This document shows, in pieces, positions 1 to 5,731 of a stretch of DNA of 5,731 bases. The position numbers and the translations under genes are program-made. Every line of letters starts with the position of its first letter. The stretch's first letter is position 1. Source of the stretch: Propionivibrio sp. (lineage in GTDB: Bacteria; Pseudomonadota; Gammaproteobacteria; Burkholderiales; Rhodocyclaceae); the NCBI GenBank assembly GCA_003249625.1, contig QKII01000157.1, positions 1 through 5,731 of the forward strand, written 5' to 3'. The notes under the pieces were generated by a model. It was not told where the DNA came from. It saw only the letters and a program-made list of their open reading frames with translations, and ran no database searches.

Positions 1-8
1 TTTTTCAT
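1..8 (-). CDS. Start of a divergent gene running off the left edge (partial)
   Basis: Read on the minus strand, an ATG at 8-6 is followed by AAAAA, giving Met-Lys and then Lys or Asn before the window ends. An AAGGAA ribosome binding site (plus-strand 16-21) lies 7 bases upstream, a strong and well-spaced match. A Met-Lys-rich start would suit a signal peptide, but only two full codons are visible, so no product can be named. The gene is divergent from the LysR remnant that starts at 212. This is the usual layout of a LysR regulator and its target, which supports a real start here. A competing ATG at 14-12 is in another frame and sits too close to the ribosome binding site. Confidence 0.4.
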
Positions 9-158
9 GATGCATTTCCTTATCAATTAGTTGAATGATTTTCGCCTGGTGTGCAATGAAGCTCGGTCGGCGAATTCGGCGGTGCGTGTGTTGTGCGTCG
101 TCGATGGGTGCATCTTAGGGATTCGGTCTGTTGGGAAAAACAGCACTACCGTCACTGT

Positions 159-184
159 TTCATTGCTGATTGCGCAATAATGAA
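159..184. promoter_or_regulatory. Inverted repeats in the divergent intergenic region, possible LysR-type operator
   Basis: The sequence contains ATTGC (162-166), a 7-base spacer and GCAAT (174-178), and overlapping outer arms TTCATT (159-164) and AATGAA (179-184). LysR-type regulators usually bind interrupted dyads of the T-N11-A kind in the space between their own gene and a divergent target, and this site lies between such a pair. The operator role is inferred from position and symmetry. The arms are short and could arise by chance. Confidence 0.3.
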
Positions 185-211
185 GGCCTTGAATTTCGGA
201 GAAGAGGACAC

Positions 212-334
212 ATGGACCGCTTGCTGTCGATGCGCGTATTCCAGAAGGTGGTTGATGAGGAAGGCTTCGCGGCGGCCGCCCGGGCGCGCCGATACGCCTG
301 CCATCAGAGGCCGTCGAGGCACTCTTTAACCGGT
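212..334 (+). pseudogene. LysR-family regulator, N-terminal remnant
   Basis: The ATG at 212 has a GAGAAGAGG ribosome binding site just upstream. It begins MDRLLSMRVFQKVVDEEGF followed by AAAARAR, which is the typical first helix and turn of the N-terminal winged helix-turn-helix of LysR-type regulators (residues about 1-26). The family normally continues with a leucine-rich recognition helix, but here the frame becomes non-LysR after residue ~26 and stops with TGA at 332-334, after only 40 codons. LysR proteins are about 300 residues, so both the rest of the DNA-binding domain and the effector domain are missing. A deletion joining this start to the next remnant is the simplest explanation. 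Recognition of the LysR start is good; whether a short peptide is still made is unknown. Confidence 0.65.
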
Positions 335-468
335 TGACCAGCCTGTCCATGGTGCGGCCTTTGTCGCAAGATCATCTTCCGGCGACCACTTCCTTTGCCG
401 CCAACCTGCGCATCCTGCGCGAGTTCACGCATCACCTGCAATTTGCCGAAATCGCTCTATTGCCATAG
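301..468 (+). pseudogene. C-terminal remnant of an unrecognised protein
   Basis: This open stretch lies in a frame different from the preceding LysR piece and ends at TAG 466-468. It reads PSEAVEALFNRLTSLS, then a linker, then FAANLRILREFTHHLQFAEI and ALLP. The composition (amphipathic helices, GC-biased third positions) looks like real protein, but there is no start codon with a ribosome binding site. It therefore looks like the tail of a gene whose front was lost when it was joined to the LysR start. I do not recognise the family. A membrane efflux protein of the aromatic-acid exporter type, often a LysR neighbour, is only a guess. Confidence 0.4.
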
Positions 469-515
469 AAAGTCCCGGATATCTTGCCGAGACATAATGC
501 CGAAGGGAATTAGCA

Positions 516-1340
516 ATGAATGAACTATCTAGCGACGAAAAAGTGAAGGCTGCCTCGGACTGGTGGTCGACTGGCATCATCGATATCCACCCCGGCAAAA
601 TAGGCATCCGTGGCTATCCCATCCAGGAATTGATCGGGAAGATTCGTTTTCCGGACATGATCTGGTTGATGCTACGTGGCGATCTTCCTACATGCGGTCA
701 AGCCGATCTTCTGGAAGCGGCAATGGTTCCTGGCGTCGATCATGGCCCACAGGCGCCATCTATCGCCATCGCACGCATGTCGGTGACGTGTGGACTGCCG
801 GTCAATGGTGCAATGGCTTCCGCGGTCAACGTCCTGGACGATATTCACGGAGGTGCCGGACAGCAATGCATGGAAATTTATTACGAAATTGACATCGAGG
901 CAGGAGCTGAGGGTGATCTGCAAAAAGCCGCAACTGCTGTGCTTTCACGTCATGGGAAAATTATTCCCGGTTTCGGACATCGTTTTCATCCGATCGATCC
1001 GCGTGTAGTTCCGTTGTTTGCGCTGATTGATAAAGCTGTTCTGGATGGCACAGTCAGCGGTCGCTTTGCAGCCATCGGCAGAGCTGTTGAATCTGTCATT
1101 AACAAAGGGAAAAAACGTCCAATTCCTATGAATATCGACGGCATCACTGCAGTCATATTTTGTGAATTAGGGTTCGACCCGGAACTGGGGCGAGGTATTT
1201 TTGCACTCTCGCGATCGGTAGGGATTTTGGCTCACGCGTGGGAACAAAAACAGCAAGGAGGGAGAATCAAAGGCCCTTTACCCAAGGAGATACCGTACAC
1301 TTACACGGGTCCAGCTTCGCGTTCACTACCGCGTCGCTGA
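516..1340 (+). CDS. Citryl-CoA lyase / short citrate synthase-like protein
   Basis: This 274-residue protein belongs to the citrate synthase fold family but is much shorter than true citrate synthases (about 370-430 residues). It matches the size of stand-alone citryl-CoA lyases, which cleave citryl-CoA to acetyl-CoA and oxaloacetate and resemble the C-terminal part of ATP-citrate lyase. Visible active-site elements are His76 in VDHG, His111 in DDIHGGAG, His155 in PGFGHRFHP, Asp208 in NIDGI and Arg233 in LSRSVG. These correspond to the CoA/oxaloacetate-binding and catalytic His-His-Asp set of the family. The C-terminus (AHAWEQKQQGGRIKGPLP) is also typical. The start is set by an AAGGGA ribosome binding site at 503-508. 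It should be cytoplasmic. No citrate-activating or CoA-transferase partner lies nearby, and its neighbours are gene fragments. The direction of the reaction and the true acyl substrate cannot be told from sequence; it may act on another citramalyl- or citryl-type CoA ester. Confidence 0.85.
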   Translation: MNELSSDEKVKAASDWWSTGIIDIHPGKIGIRGYPIQELIGKIRFPDMIWLMLRGDLPTCGQADLLEAAMVPGVDHGPQAPSIAIARMSVTCGLPVNGAMASAVNVLDDIHGGAGQQCMEIYYEIDIEAGAEGDLQKAATAVLSRHGKIIPGFGHRFHPIDPRVVPLFALIDKAVLDGTVSGRFAAIGRAVESVINKGKKRPIPMNIDGITAVIFCELGFDPELGRGIFALSRSVGILAHAWEQKQQGGRIKGPLPKEIPYTYTGPASRSLPRR

Positions 1341-1376
1341 AATATTCCTTACCTGATTGTTACAGCACTATTCCCA

Positions 1377-1637
1377 TTGGATCGCCCGTGCCTTAATCTT
1401 TGCGAGGTCAGTGTTTCGAGCGCAAGGCTGGCTGCCATTCTGCTTATCGACTTTCCCGGCGCCGCTTATTTTTCCGGGCGTATTGTTGAGACATTGAAGC
1501 CTTTTGTGGATTTGCATCAGGTTGCAGATGCGCCTGAGTTTGGAGTCCCGGTATTCGCGTCCTATCTCAATTGGACAGGAAAGATATCGATCATCCAGTC
1601 TGCGATCGATTTCTTGTCGCGTTCAGGAACGGAATAA
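1377..1637 (+). pseudogene. Possible LysR-family C-terminal fragment
   Basis: This 86-codon open stretch starts only at a TTG (1377) with no convincing ribosome binding site and ends at TAA 1635-1637. Its last ~55 residues follow the pattern of the end of a LysR effector-binding domain: a YFSGRIVETLKPF segment (compare the family's 'aSGrLVrvLp'), then GVPVFASYLNW, then a helix ending AIDFLSRSG (compare 'vRaFIDFL'). The similarity is from memory and loose, so identity is uncertain. If correct, everything before the second half of the effector domain is missing. It lies 36 bases downstream of the citryl-CoA lyase gene on the same strand and could alternatively be a short unrelated protein. Confidence 0.35.
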
Positions 1638-2125
1638 GAAAGACTGACTTTTCAACCTGATTTAATTGGCGGCTATGAGGCGGTTCCTGCCGGTTACCGC
1701 AGAGAAAGCGTTGCCCGGTTTATCGGCTGCACTCAATGACCAAAGGTTCCTTCAGGGAAAGTCCGGCCAGATCTGAACGTTATATCTTCGCGGAGCTACG
1801 GTGTGGCCTTCATCGCCGCGAGGCATCGGCATCAAGCTACGAAGCGTATTCAGGATACAGGCGATGTCCGAGAGCTGGCAGCCACGCTTCCGTGTTTCGT
1901 TCCAGTTCGTCGCTGTCGACACACAGGAGTAACTATTTTGATGACTTCGCCGGAAAACCCGTGCTGGGTGGCGATGCGGCGGGAGCCCCGATGATGGGTG
2001 CCGCTATATTCCGGCCGGAATGCCTGCCTGGAGTGGCTTGGCGTGTTGTTGCCGTCAGCGATGGTGAATCGATTGGCAAACTGCTATTTTCCGGCCGGAG
2101 GTTGCCCCGTCATGATCTGACAGGA
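1638..2125. other. Gene-poor stretch, no supported gene
   Basis: Nearly 500 bases carry no ORF with a credible start, ribosome binding site and recognisable product. A long open frame runs on the plus strand from 1736 to 2347, but its low-complexity Ser/Arg-rich translation and its overlap with the better-supported minus-strand gene at 2126-2320 argue against it. Short coding-like pieces, such as GVAFIAARHRHQATKRIQ around 1800-1855, may be gene relics but cannot be assigned. The only clear structure is a duplicated motif at 2003-2019 and 2083-2099. Confidence 0.5.
2003..2099. repeat. Two copies of a 17-bp motif centred on CCGGCCGG
   Basis: GCTATATTCCGGCCGGA (2003-2019) and GCTATTTTCCGGCCGGA (2083-2099) differ at one base and are exactly 80 bases apart in the same orientation. 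Each contains the palindrome TCCGGCCGGA. This is seen directly. It could be a pair of protein-binding sites or a small duplicated element; nothing nearby decides between these. Confidence 0.6.
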
Positions 2126-2320
2126 TTAGCGTGCGCCAGCGGCACTGGCGCTGAGTTTGCCTTCAGAGGCCTTGCGGTACGCTTCGAGGGCAGCATCACG
2201 TGCTTCGCCAACCAGCGTGTAGAGCTTGACGAGTCCGTAACCGCCCGCAACTGCCAGCGCTGCAACGATCAAACGAATTTCGAGACTGTGTTTAATGAGG
2301 AAGCTAGAGCTGAGTTCCAT
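2126..2320 (-). CDS. Small single-pass membrane protein (64 aa), unknown function
   Basis: The chosen start is the ATG at 2320-2318, preceded on the minus strand by a purine-rich GAAAGGAAA ribosome binding site 4-5 bases away. An upstream in-frame ATG (2416) would add 32 residues but lacks such a site and would run through the operator-like palindrome. The protein begins MELSSSFLIKHSLEIRL and has one strongly hydrophobic segment at about residues 17-37 (IVAALAVAGGYGLVKLYTLV). A charged, alanine-rich amphipathic helix follows (residues ~38-55), then a small-residue tail ending SASAAGAR. This fits a bitopic inner-membrane protein with a short cytoplasmic or periplasmic helix. I do not recognise a family. 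It is divergent from the 77-residue gene at 2627 across a ~300-base gap containing inverted repeats. Confidence 0.65.
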   Translation of the reverse strand: MELSSSFLIKHSLEIRLIVAALAVAGGYGLVKLYTLVGEARDAALEAYRKASEGKLSASAAGAR

Positions 2321-2353
2321 GATGTTTCCTTTCACAAGAGTGTTTGAATTGCG

Positions 2354-2380
2354 TTCATCAGGATGAAACATCGTTTCATC
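2354..2380. promoter_or_regulatory. Operator-like palindrome upstream of the small membrane protein gene
   Basis: A perfect 8-bp inverted repeat with a 3-base centre, GATGAAAC-ATC-GTTTCATC, occupies 2362-2380. A further half-site TTCATC at 2354-2359 forms a second dyad with GATGAA at 2362-2367. The cluster lies 34-60 bases upstream of the minus-strand start at 2320, where promoter elements would be. Such closely packed dyads are typical of dimeric repressor or activator sites, but no regulator gene lies beside it and the binding protein is unknown. As RNA it could also form a short hairpin, but no U-tract follows on either strand. Confidence 0.5.
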
Positions 2381-2626
2381 TGACGGACTCATCGTAGCAA
2401 TCGAACACCGGGGCATCTGTTGGCTCTTTTTCGGGCTTGTGTAACGGGCGTCCGGTTTTTGTGACTTCGTGTGATATCCGAAACTTTTATTGAACCATGC
2501 GGTCGAGTTACGTTGAATCTGTGGAATGGCCGATTCACGTTGGTGTGAAGGGCCGCCAAATCGTGCCGCGGTTGTTTTCGAGGATGCGCTCCACCTGCGT
2601 TATGTTTGAATAAAGAGGATAAAAAT
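2381..2626. other. Divergent intergenic region, presumed promoters, no gene seen
   Basis: This gap separates the minus-strand membrane protein gene from the plus-strand gene at 2627. It should hold the promoters of both. I see no clear -35/-10 pair that I would defend, no RNA gene and no terminator. Minus-strand open reading here is opposite the 2627 gene and lacks coding character. Confidence 0.4.
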
Positions 2627-2860
2627 ATGGCGCCAGCAAGTGATCGCAGGTTTAACATCGATCGCCGCGATAGTGACATGGGGCCGCCAGTAGGGCGCGC
2701 CGAGCGGCGCAAGCGCCCTGATCGCCGGCTACCTCTCGTAACCGAGGAACAGTTTTCCTACGCGGAATGGGATGCTCTGTTTGGTGTTTCGGCCAAGAGT
2801 TACAGGGGTGAAAATTACACGGACGACCATACCGCCGAAGTATTGGGACGAGTTCGGTAG
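2627..2860 (+). CDS. Small arginine-rich protein (77 aa), unknown function
   Basis: The ATG at 2627 is preceded by AAAGAGGAT (GAGG at 2615-2618, 8 bases away), which is why it is preferred to the in-frame TTG at 2606. The N-terminal half is very basic, with repeated DRR/ERR motifs (SDRRFNIDRRDSD, AERRKRPDRRLPL). The C-terminal half is acidic and aromatic (EEQFSYAEWDALFG, ENYTDDHTAEVLGRV). No membrane segment or signal peptide is visible. I recall similar small hypothetical proteins with 'RRxxxDRR ... ERRLP' starts in Burkholderiaceae, but know no function. The split charge could suit nucleic-acid or protein binding, which is inference only. It converges on the integrase remnant ending near 2889. 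Confidence 0.6.
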   Translation: MAPASDRRFNIDRRDSDMGPPVGRAERRKRPDRRLPLVTEEQFSYAEWDALFGVSAKSYRGENYTDDHTAEVLGRVR

Positions 2861-2888
2861 ACGGTCTGGATAAGGCGCATCCGGGAGG

Positions 2889-3119
2889 TGATTTGAATTC
2901 CATGATGACCTCCCTGAATGAAGCAGCAGCTGTCCCATGTGAGAGGTCGAGCGCACGCTAACTGACCTGGTCGCAGCCTTCCTGTTTGCAGTCAATTGCC
3001 AGATTGAACATGGCGAGATCACGTGCTGCATGAACGTTCTGGATGTGGGTTCGGATAGGCCCGATGTCTTTCGTCTTGAGTGAGGTGGAATGTGGCCTGA
3101 CTGCTTCAGGCGCAAACAT
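2889..3119 (-). pseudogene. Tyrosine-type integrase remnant with in-frame stop
   Basis: On the minus strand the ATG at 3119-3117 opens 53 codons ending in TAG at 2960-2958. The translation includes SLKTKDIGPIRTHIQNVH followed by AARDLAMFNLAIDCKQEGCD. This is the signature N-terminal region of a family of phage-type tyrosine recombinases ('..IRthLq..g..RDLAmFNLAIDsKLRGCDlV..'). After the TAG the same frame continues RALDLSHG ... REVIMEFKS, which matches the family's next stretch ('LRVRDVcHG...aIVMQ.KT'), so the stop falls where a leucine is usual. The catalytic C-terminal domain (Arg-His-Arg-Tyr) is missing and similarity fades after about 2889. The reading frame stays open for ~90 bases upstream of the ATG, and no ribosome binding site is seen. 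The gene is almost certainly dead and marks former mobile DNA. Family assignment is from memory but the pattern is distinctive. Confidence 0.75.
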
Positions 3120-3270
3120 CTGGCGCGACAAAAGCGCGTTATGACCTGACGACGCAGCGCTCGCTGCTTTTACAATAATGTTCGTCCGTATTACTGCCCG
3201 TTTTCATGGAAACTTTCAACGTGTTCGCGAATTTGAGTACAACTGCACGTCCGAGTAATTGTTGCTGCCA

Positions 3271-4161
3271 ATGACTTCGCCTTTGCCTTTACGCCATTTC
3301 CTTCTTGCGCTTGCCGTCGTCGGTGTCTGGGGAACAAATTTCGTGGTTATAAAGATGGCGCTTGGCGATTTGCCGCCCTTTATGTTTGCCGCGTTGCGTT
3401 TCATTCTGGTTTTTCTACCCGCAGCAGTTGTTTTTCCTCGTCCTTCTGTTCCGTTGGGTAATCTCGCTGCGTATGGTGTGCTGATCGGAGTAGGGCAATT
3501 CGGATTGCTCTATCTATCCATGGACGGCTTGATCTCGCCGGGTATTGCGTCGCTCGTCATTCAGTCTCAGGTTTTCTTTACGATCGGTCTCGCCGCATGG
3601 TTGTCACGCGAACGTGTTCGTCGGTATCAGTACCTCTCTCTGTTGCTCGCCAGCCTTGGCATCGCTCTTATCATCCGGCATACCGATGGCGCGACAACGG
3701 TGCTTGGACTGGGGTTGGTGTTCTGTGCGGCGCTATCGTGGGCCGGTGCAAATATCGTCGCCAAGGTCGGCAGTCCGGGGAACATGCTGGCGTATGTCGT
3801 CTGGTCGGGCGCATTTGCCGTGCCGCCGCTATTGCTGCTGTCACTGATTTTCGAAGGGACGGCGTCTATTTCGCAATCGCTGACGCGCATGGACCTTTTT
3901 TCGTGGGCGGCAGTGGGATGGCAGGCGTGGGGGAATACCCTTTTCGGCTACGTTGCCTGGGGATGGTTGCTCGCTCGCTATCCGACAACGACGATTGCGC
4001 CGATGGCTTTGCTGGTTCCGATCTTTGGCATGGGCGCATCAACGCTTTTTCTTGGTGAAATGCTTCCGCCGTGGAAAATCGGGGCAGCAACTTTCGTGAT
4101 AGCCGGTTTGGGCTTGAATTTACTTTGGCCGCGCGTGTGTGCGTTGCTGAGATCGAGTTGA
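3271..4161 (+). CDS. eamA: EamA-family (DMT superfamily) exporter, EamA-like
   Basis: This 296-residue integral inner-membrane protein has about ten hydrophobic helices arranged as two EamA repeats, the usual size and layout of the drug/metabolite transporter superfamily. It closely resembles E. coli EamA (YdeD, 299 residues), which exports cysteine and O-acetylserine. Shared patterns include VVGVWGTNFVVIKMAL at the first helix, PPFMFAALRFILV, AQF/GQFG before helix 4, SPGIASLVIQSQVFFTI, and the second-repeat end TTTIAPMALLVPIFGM with FLGE. A glutamate-rich LGE motif precedes the last helix, as in the family. The ATG at 3271 is chosen over the in-frame TTG at 3259; neither has a strong ribosome binding site, so the start is uncertain by four codons. 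It is followed after 124 bases by a second, half-size EamA protein on the same strand. The substrate in this organism is inferred; other amino acids or metabolites are possible. Confidence 0.85.
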   Translation: MTSPLPLRHFLLALAVVGVWGTNFVVIKMALGDLPPFMFAALRFILVFLPAAVVFPRPSVPLGNLAAYGVLIGVGQFGLLYLSMDGLISPGIASLVIQSQVFFTIGLAAWLSRERVRRYQYLSLLLASLGIALIIRHTDGATTVLGLGLVFCAALSWAGANIVAKVGSPGNMLAYVVWSGAFAVPPLLLLSLIFEGTASISQSLTRMDLFSWAAVGWQAWGNTLFGYVAWGWLLARYPTTTIAPMALLVPIFGMGASTLFLGEMLPPWKIGAATFVIAGLGLNLLWPRVCALLRSS

Positions 4162-4180
4162 AAGGTGAGGCACTTGGTGC

Positions 4181-4200
4181 TGAAATCCGAACCGATTTCA
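4181..4200. repeat. Short perfect inverted repeat between the two transporter genes
   Basis: TGAAATC (4181-4187), a 6-base loop CGAACC, and GATTTCA (4194-4200) form a perfect 7-bp hairpin or operator-like dyad 20 bases after the eamA-like stop codon. There is no run of T after it, so it is not a standard intrinsic terminator. It may be a binding site controlling the downstream gene or an RNA hairpin affecting message stability. Confidence 0.4.
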
Positions 4201-4285
4201 CGGAAGAAGCGCTGGAAACCGGCATTAAACGTTGCTTTCATCGTTTCTGTCAGGTAACGATCTCAGAAATTCGTAGCGAGTCAAT

Positions 4286-4720
4286 ATGGTGACTTCAGTG
4301 GGGTGGTTTTATTGGGCATTGCTGTCGGCTGTTTTTGCAGCGCTGACCGCCATTTTTGCAAAGGTTGGTATTCAGGGGGTCGATTCCGATCTGGCAACCT
4401 TGATCCGAACGGCCGTAATCATGGTCGTGTTGTCGGCGTTTGTTTTCTACACGGGGAAATGGGCCAATCCCTTGAGATTGTCACCAAAAACATTGCTTTT
4501 CCTCGGGCTGTCCGGTTTGGCGACAGGTGCCTCGTGGGTCTGCTACTTCCGTGCGCTGAAGATAGGTGATGCATCCAAGGTTGCGCCTGTCGATAAACTC
4601 AGTCTTGTCCTGGTGGCGGTGTTTGCATTCACATTTTTGGGCGAACGGCCGTCGCTCCGAGAGTGGTCTGGTATCGCGATGGTCGCTGGTGGCGTTCTGT
4701 TGCTTGCCTTCAAGCGATAA
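4286..4720 (+). CDS. Half-size EamA-family transporter (single repeat, 144 aa)
   Basis: This 144-residue membrane protein contains one EamA unit with about five hydrophobic helices: residues ~5-25 (FYWALLSAVFAALTAIFAKV), ~37-57, ~69-89, ~99-118 and ~124-142. Family hallmarks are the glycine-alanine-rich third helix leading to WVCYFRALKIGDASKVAPVD, and FLGERPSLREW before the last helix. Full EamA transporters have two such units. Stand-alone ~140-residue versions are a known bacterial group and presumably work as dimers, as small multidrug resistance proteins do. The protein is complete, with a natural start (ATG 4286, weak ribosome binding site) and end, so it is not simply a broken gene. It is encoded 124 bases after the eamA-like gene and may be co-transcribed. 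Substrate unknown. Confidence 0.8.
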   Translation: MVTSVGWFYWALLSAVFAALTAIFAKVGIQGVDSDLATLIRTAVIMVVLSAFVFYTGKWANPLRLSPKTLLFLGLSGLATGASWVCYFRALKIGDASKVAPVDKLSLVLVAVFAFTFLGERPSLREWSGIAMVAGGVLLLAFKR

Positions 4721-4773
4721 TGGGCCGTCCGGCAGGTTTCTGAGTCGAACGGACCCTTTAACGACATGTCGGG

Positions 4774-4893
4774 ATGATTGGAGCAGGTGGGGGGCTTCTG
4801 CCGGAGATCACGAACAGCTACTTCGTGGAAGCGAAATTTGGGGCGTCCTCTGCATTCGCAACCGAATATGGCCGGTATCCGGTGGTTACGTAA
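4774..4893 (+). CDS. Possible 39-residue ORF in the transporter-argG gap
   Basis: An ATG at 4774 opens 39 codons ending TAA at 4891-4893. The translation starts MIGAGGGLLPEITNSYFVEA and ends FATEYGRYPVVT. It has a protein-like composition but only a weak upstream GTCGGG, and matches nothing I recognise. It ends just before the argG terminator. It could be the tail of a lost gene, a tiny protein or chance; the evidence is slight. Confidence 0.2.
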   Translation: MIGAGGGLLPEITNSYFVEAKFGASSAFATEYGRYPVVT

Positions 4894-4895
4894 TG

Positions 4896-4920
4896 AAAAA
4901 GCCCGCCGTTCGGCGGGCTT
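4896..4920 (-). terminator. Intrinsic terminator of argG
   Basis: The arms AAGCCCGCC (4899-4907) and GGCGGGCTT (4912-4920) form a 9-bp GC-rich stem with a GTTC loop. On the minus strand the stem is followed directly by TTTTT (plus-strand 4896-4900), the classic rho-independent signal. It begins 21 bases past the argG stop codon. The plus-strand side has no T-run beyond the TT of the stem, so it is expected to work mainly for argG rather than for the transporters approaching from the other side. Confidence 0.9.
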
Positions 4921-4941
4921 GGCAAGGCGTTCGAAAAACGC

Positions 4942-5731
<790 letters not shown>

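Noticed and set aside
1680..1700. GCGGT ... ACCGC inverted repeat after the LysR-like fragment
   Set aside because: The stem is only 5 bp with an 11-base loop and no T-run, so it is indistinguishable from chance.
1736..2347. 203-codon plus-strand open frame
   Set aside because: It has no ribosome binding site and no recognisable domain, its composition is Ser/Arg-rich, and it overlaps the better-supported minus-strand membrane protein gene and its promoter.
2883..2914. Inverted repeat GGGAGGT ... ACCTCCC with an 18-base loop between the 77-residue gene and the integrase remnant
   Set aside because: The loop is long, no T-run follows on either strand, and it lies within the integrase remnant's reading. 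It is too weak to call a terminator.
3597..4058. Long alternative plus-strand frame inside the EamA-like gene
   Set aside because: It is a frame shadow of a clearly recognised transporter; its translation shows no family pattern.
4071..4292. Plus-strand frame bridging the two transporter genes
   Set aside because: It begins inside the eamA-like gene in another frame, has no ribosome binding site and overlaps the next start; its charged translation resembles no known family.

Overview
The window looks like accessory chromosomal DNA from a proteobacterium, most likely a betaproteobacterium of the Burkholderiales. This is an inference from the ArgG type, the LysR N-terminus and the integrase family, recalled without any database search. 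A core gene, argG, enters at the right end on the minus strand. The rest is a patchwork of intact small genes and broken gene pieces, with less GC-biased codon use than argG.

Region 1-515: a minus-strand gene begins at the extreme left edge (ATG at 8-6 with a good ribosome binding site). It is divergent from a LysR-type regulator of which only the first ~26 residues remain (from 212). Directly after, in another frame, comes a ~55-codon remnant of an unrecognised protein (about 301-468). Region 516-1340 holds an intact short citrate-synthase-like protein, probably a citryl-CoA lyase type enzyme with all expected catalytic residues. It is followed by a fragment (1377-1637) that resembles the C-terminal end of a LysR regulator. 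Region 1638-2125 has no supportable gene but contains a 17-bp duplicated motif centred on CCGGCCGG.

Region 2126-3119: a 64-residue single-pass membrane protein on the minus strand, preceded by an operator-like palindrome (2362-2380); a 77-residue arginine-rich small protein on the plus strand; and, converging on it, the remnant of a tyrosine-type integrase with an in-frame stop, which marks past mobile-element activity. Region 3271-4720 carries two EamA/DMT-superfamily transporters in tandem: a full ten-helix protein close to E. coli EamA (cysteine/O-acetylserine exporter), then a half-size five-helix protein. A short perfect hairpin lies between them.

Region 4721-5731: a gap with a possible 39-codon ORF, an intrinsic terminator oriented for the minus strand, and the C-terminal ~263 codons of argG (argininosuccinate synthase, arginine biosynthesis), running off the right edge.

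No single new multi-gene system is evident. The most informative points are the integrase remnant, the intact citryl-CoA-lyase-like gene among wreckage, the operator-like palindrome before the small membrane protein, and the full-plus-half EamA pair.
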